Positions 63,377 to 64,000 of a stretch of DNA of 64,000 nt are shown here, piece after piece. Under the pieces are notes generated by a model. That model worked only from the letters and a program-made list of their open reading frames with translations. It was not told the origin of the DNA and made no database searches. The translations under genes and the position numbers were made by a program. The DNA is from Pseudoalteromonas luteoviolacea (lineage in GTDB: Bacteria; Pseudomonadota; Gammaproteobacteria; Enterobacterales; Alteromonadaceae). Positions within the stretch are counted from its first letter, which is position 1, and each line of letters opens with the position of its first letter. The stretch covers positions 1 through 64,000 of the forward strand of contig NZ_JAKFZS010000013.1 in NCBI RefSeq assembly GCF_021654285.1. The letters run 5' to 3'.

Positions 63377-64000
63377 ATGAATATAAAAATAACAAAACTC
63401 GCATTGGTTGTTGCAGCATCATTGTCTGCCAACGCAATGGCAAATATCGAATATCCGCTGATGCCTGGCGACCCGCTAGTTGATCAGCAATGGCACCTTA
63501 AAAATACAGGCCAAGCTGCTTTCTCTGATAGAGGCGGTAAAGCTGGCGAAGATATGAATGTTTCTTTGTCACACGCGATGGGTATCATGGGTACAGGTGT
63601 AACTGTTGCCGTTATTGATGGTGGTGTAGAAATTAAGCACCCAGACTTAATTGATAATGCACGTCCTGGTTCTTGGAACTTCACAACTAATAGCCCTGAC
63701 TTAGCACCAGGTAGCCCTACTGATAGACACGGTACTGCTGTAGCCGGTATCGTTGCATCAAGTGCTTTTAATGGCATTGGTGGTCGTGGTGTTGCACCAA
63801 GAGCAGGTCTAGTTGGTTTCAACTATATTGTTTCGGGCAACCAAACAATAGCAAATTGGCTTCAGTCTCATGGTATGTACTCTGATGGCTTTGCGAAGCA
63901 ATCTTTTGACTATCCTCGTGTATTTAACCAAAGTTATGGCCGTACATTGTCTGCACCAAGAAGCTACGATTATGAAGAGTCTCCTTGGTTACAAACGTTT
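63377..64000 (+). CDS. subtilisin-family (S8) serine protease, 3' partial
   Basis: ATG 63377; the frame remains open to the window's end (208 codons seen). Signal peptide of 22 residues (cleavage after AMA). MPGDPLVDQQWHLKNTG is the usual N-terminal stretch of kexin/proprotein-convertase-like and related S8 proteases. The catalytic Asp is in VAVIDGGVEIKHPDL and the catalytic His in DRHGTAVAGIVAS; the Ser is beyond the window. It should be an exported protease. Whether it carries a P-domain or sorting tail cannot be seen. Confidence 0.92.
   Translation, partial: MNIKITKLALVVAASLSANAMANIEYPLMPGDPLVDQQWHLKNTGQAAFSDRGGKAGEDMNVSLSHAMGIMGTGVTVAVIDGGVEIKHPDLIDNARPGSWNFTTNSPDLAPGSPTDRHGTAVAGIVASSAFNGIGGRGVAPRAGLVGFNYIVSGNQTIANWLQSHGMYSDGFAKQSFDYPRVFNQSYGRTLSAPRSYDYEESPWLQTF

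Overview
The window looks like the chromosome of a marine gammaproteobacterium, most likely Pseudoalteromonas or a close Alteromonadales relative. I infer this from the moderately low G+C and AT-rich intergenic DNA, the many secreted hydrolases and TonB/RND-type envelope genes, a cadherin/VCBS-repeat giant protein with a GlyGly-CTERM-like tail, a CspA-type cold-shock gene, dbpA, and AraC/GlxA regulators. No rRNA, tRNA, CRISPR array, insertion sequence or phage gene was recognised, and no search could be run.

Layout. 2-8170: the 3' part of a giant surface protein, with an internal segmental duplication and an unusual end (sorting-signal-like segment, then a second signal-like segment and a beta-barrel). 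8171-8984: non-coding, with an orphan intrinsic terminator. 8985-13965: a Sel1-like membrane protein, an ABM-domain/WYL-regulator pair, and a Fur-boxed TonB-dependent siderophore receptor. 14180-15440: two tandem paralogues of unknown function, the second broken by a frameshift at an AG repeat. 15714-23136: a secreted alpha/beta hydrolase, a lipoprotein, an orphan FlhE-like protein, small hypotheticals, a LysE exporter and a PilZ-like protein. 23247-33836: a large repeat lipoprotein, an S66 LD-carboxypeptidase, an ENPP-type phosphodiesterase and a two-gene RND efflux operon. 33895-41199: a coiled-coil membrane protein divergent from a response regulator, a membrane AraC regulator, dbpA, a membrane protein, a BamE-like lipoprotein and a DUF805 protein. 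41565-48753: a YbbA/YbbP-like ABC pair, a beta-lactamase-fold hydrolase, a beta-propeller protein with a possible pilin-like tail, and a DUF5329 protein. 49221-52838: an MCP behind an intrinsic terminator, a C39-like peptidase, a GNAT acetyltransferase and a cold-shock gene.

53014-57269, on the minus strand, is the most system-like locus. A DUF2235 (Tle1-type) lipase with an intact Ser/Asp/His triad overlaps the first of four tandem, equally spaced (552 bp) paralogous lipoprotein genes. I read this as an orphan type VI secretion lipase effector with an expanded, recombining immunity cassette. 57450-64000 holds a PhzF-family isomerase, a small membrane protein, an HGSNAT-like membrane acyltransferase, a GlxA-type regulator, a MAPEG protein, a secreted esterase-like hydrolase and the start of a subtilisin-family protease.

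The genes mostly form single units or short operons separated by clear intrinsic terminators. The common theme is the cell envelope: adhesion, iron uptake, efflux, sensing, secreted hydrolysis and interbacterial competition.
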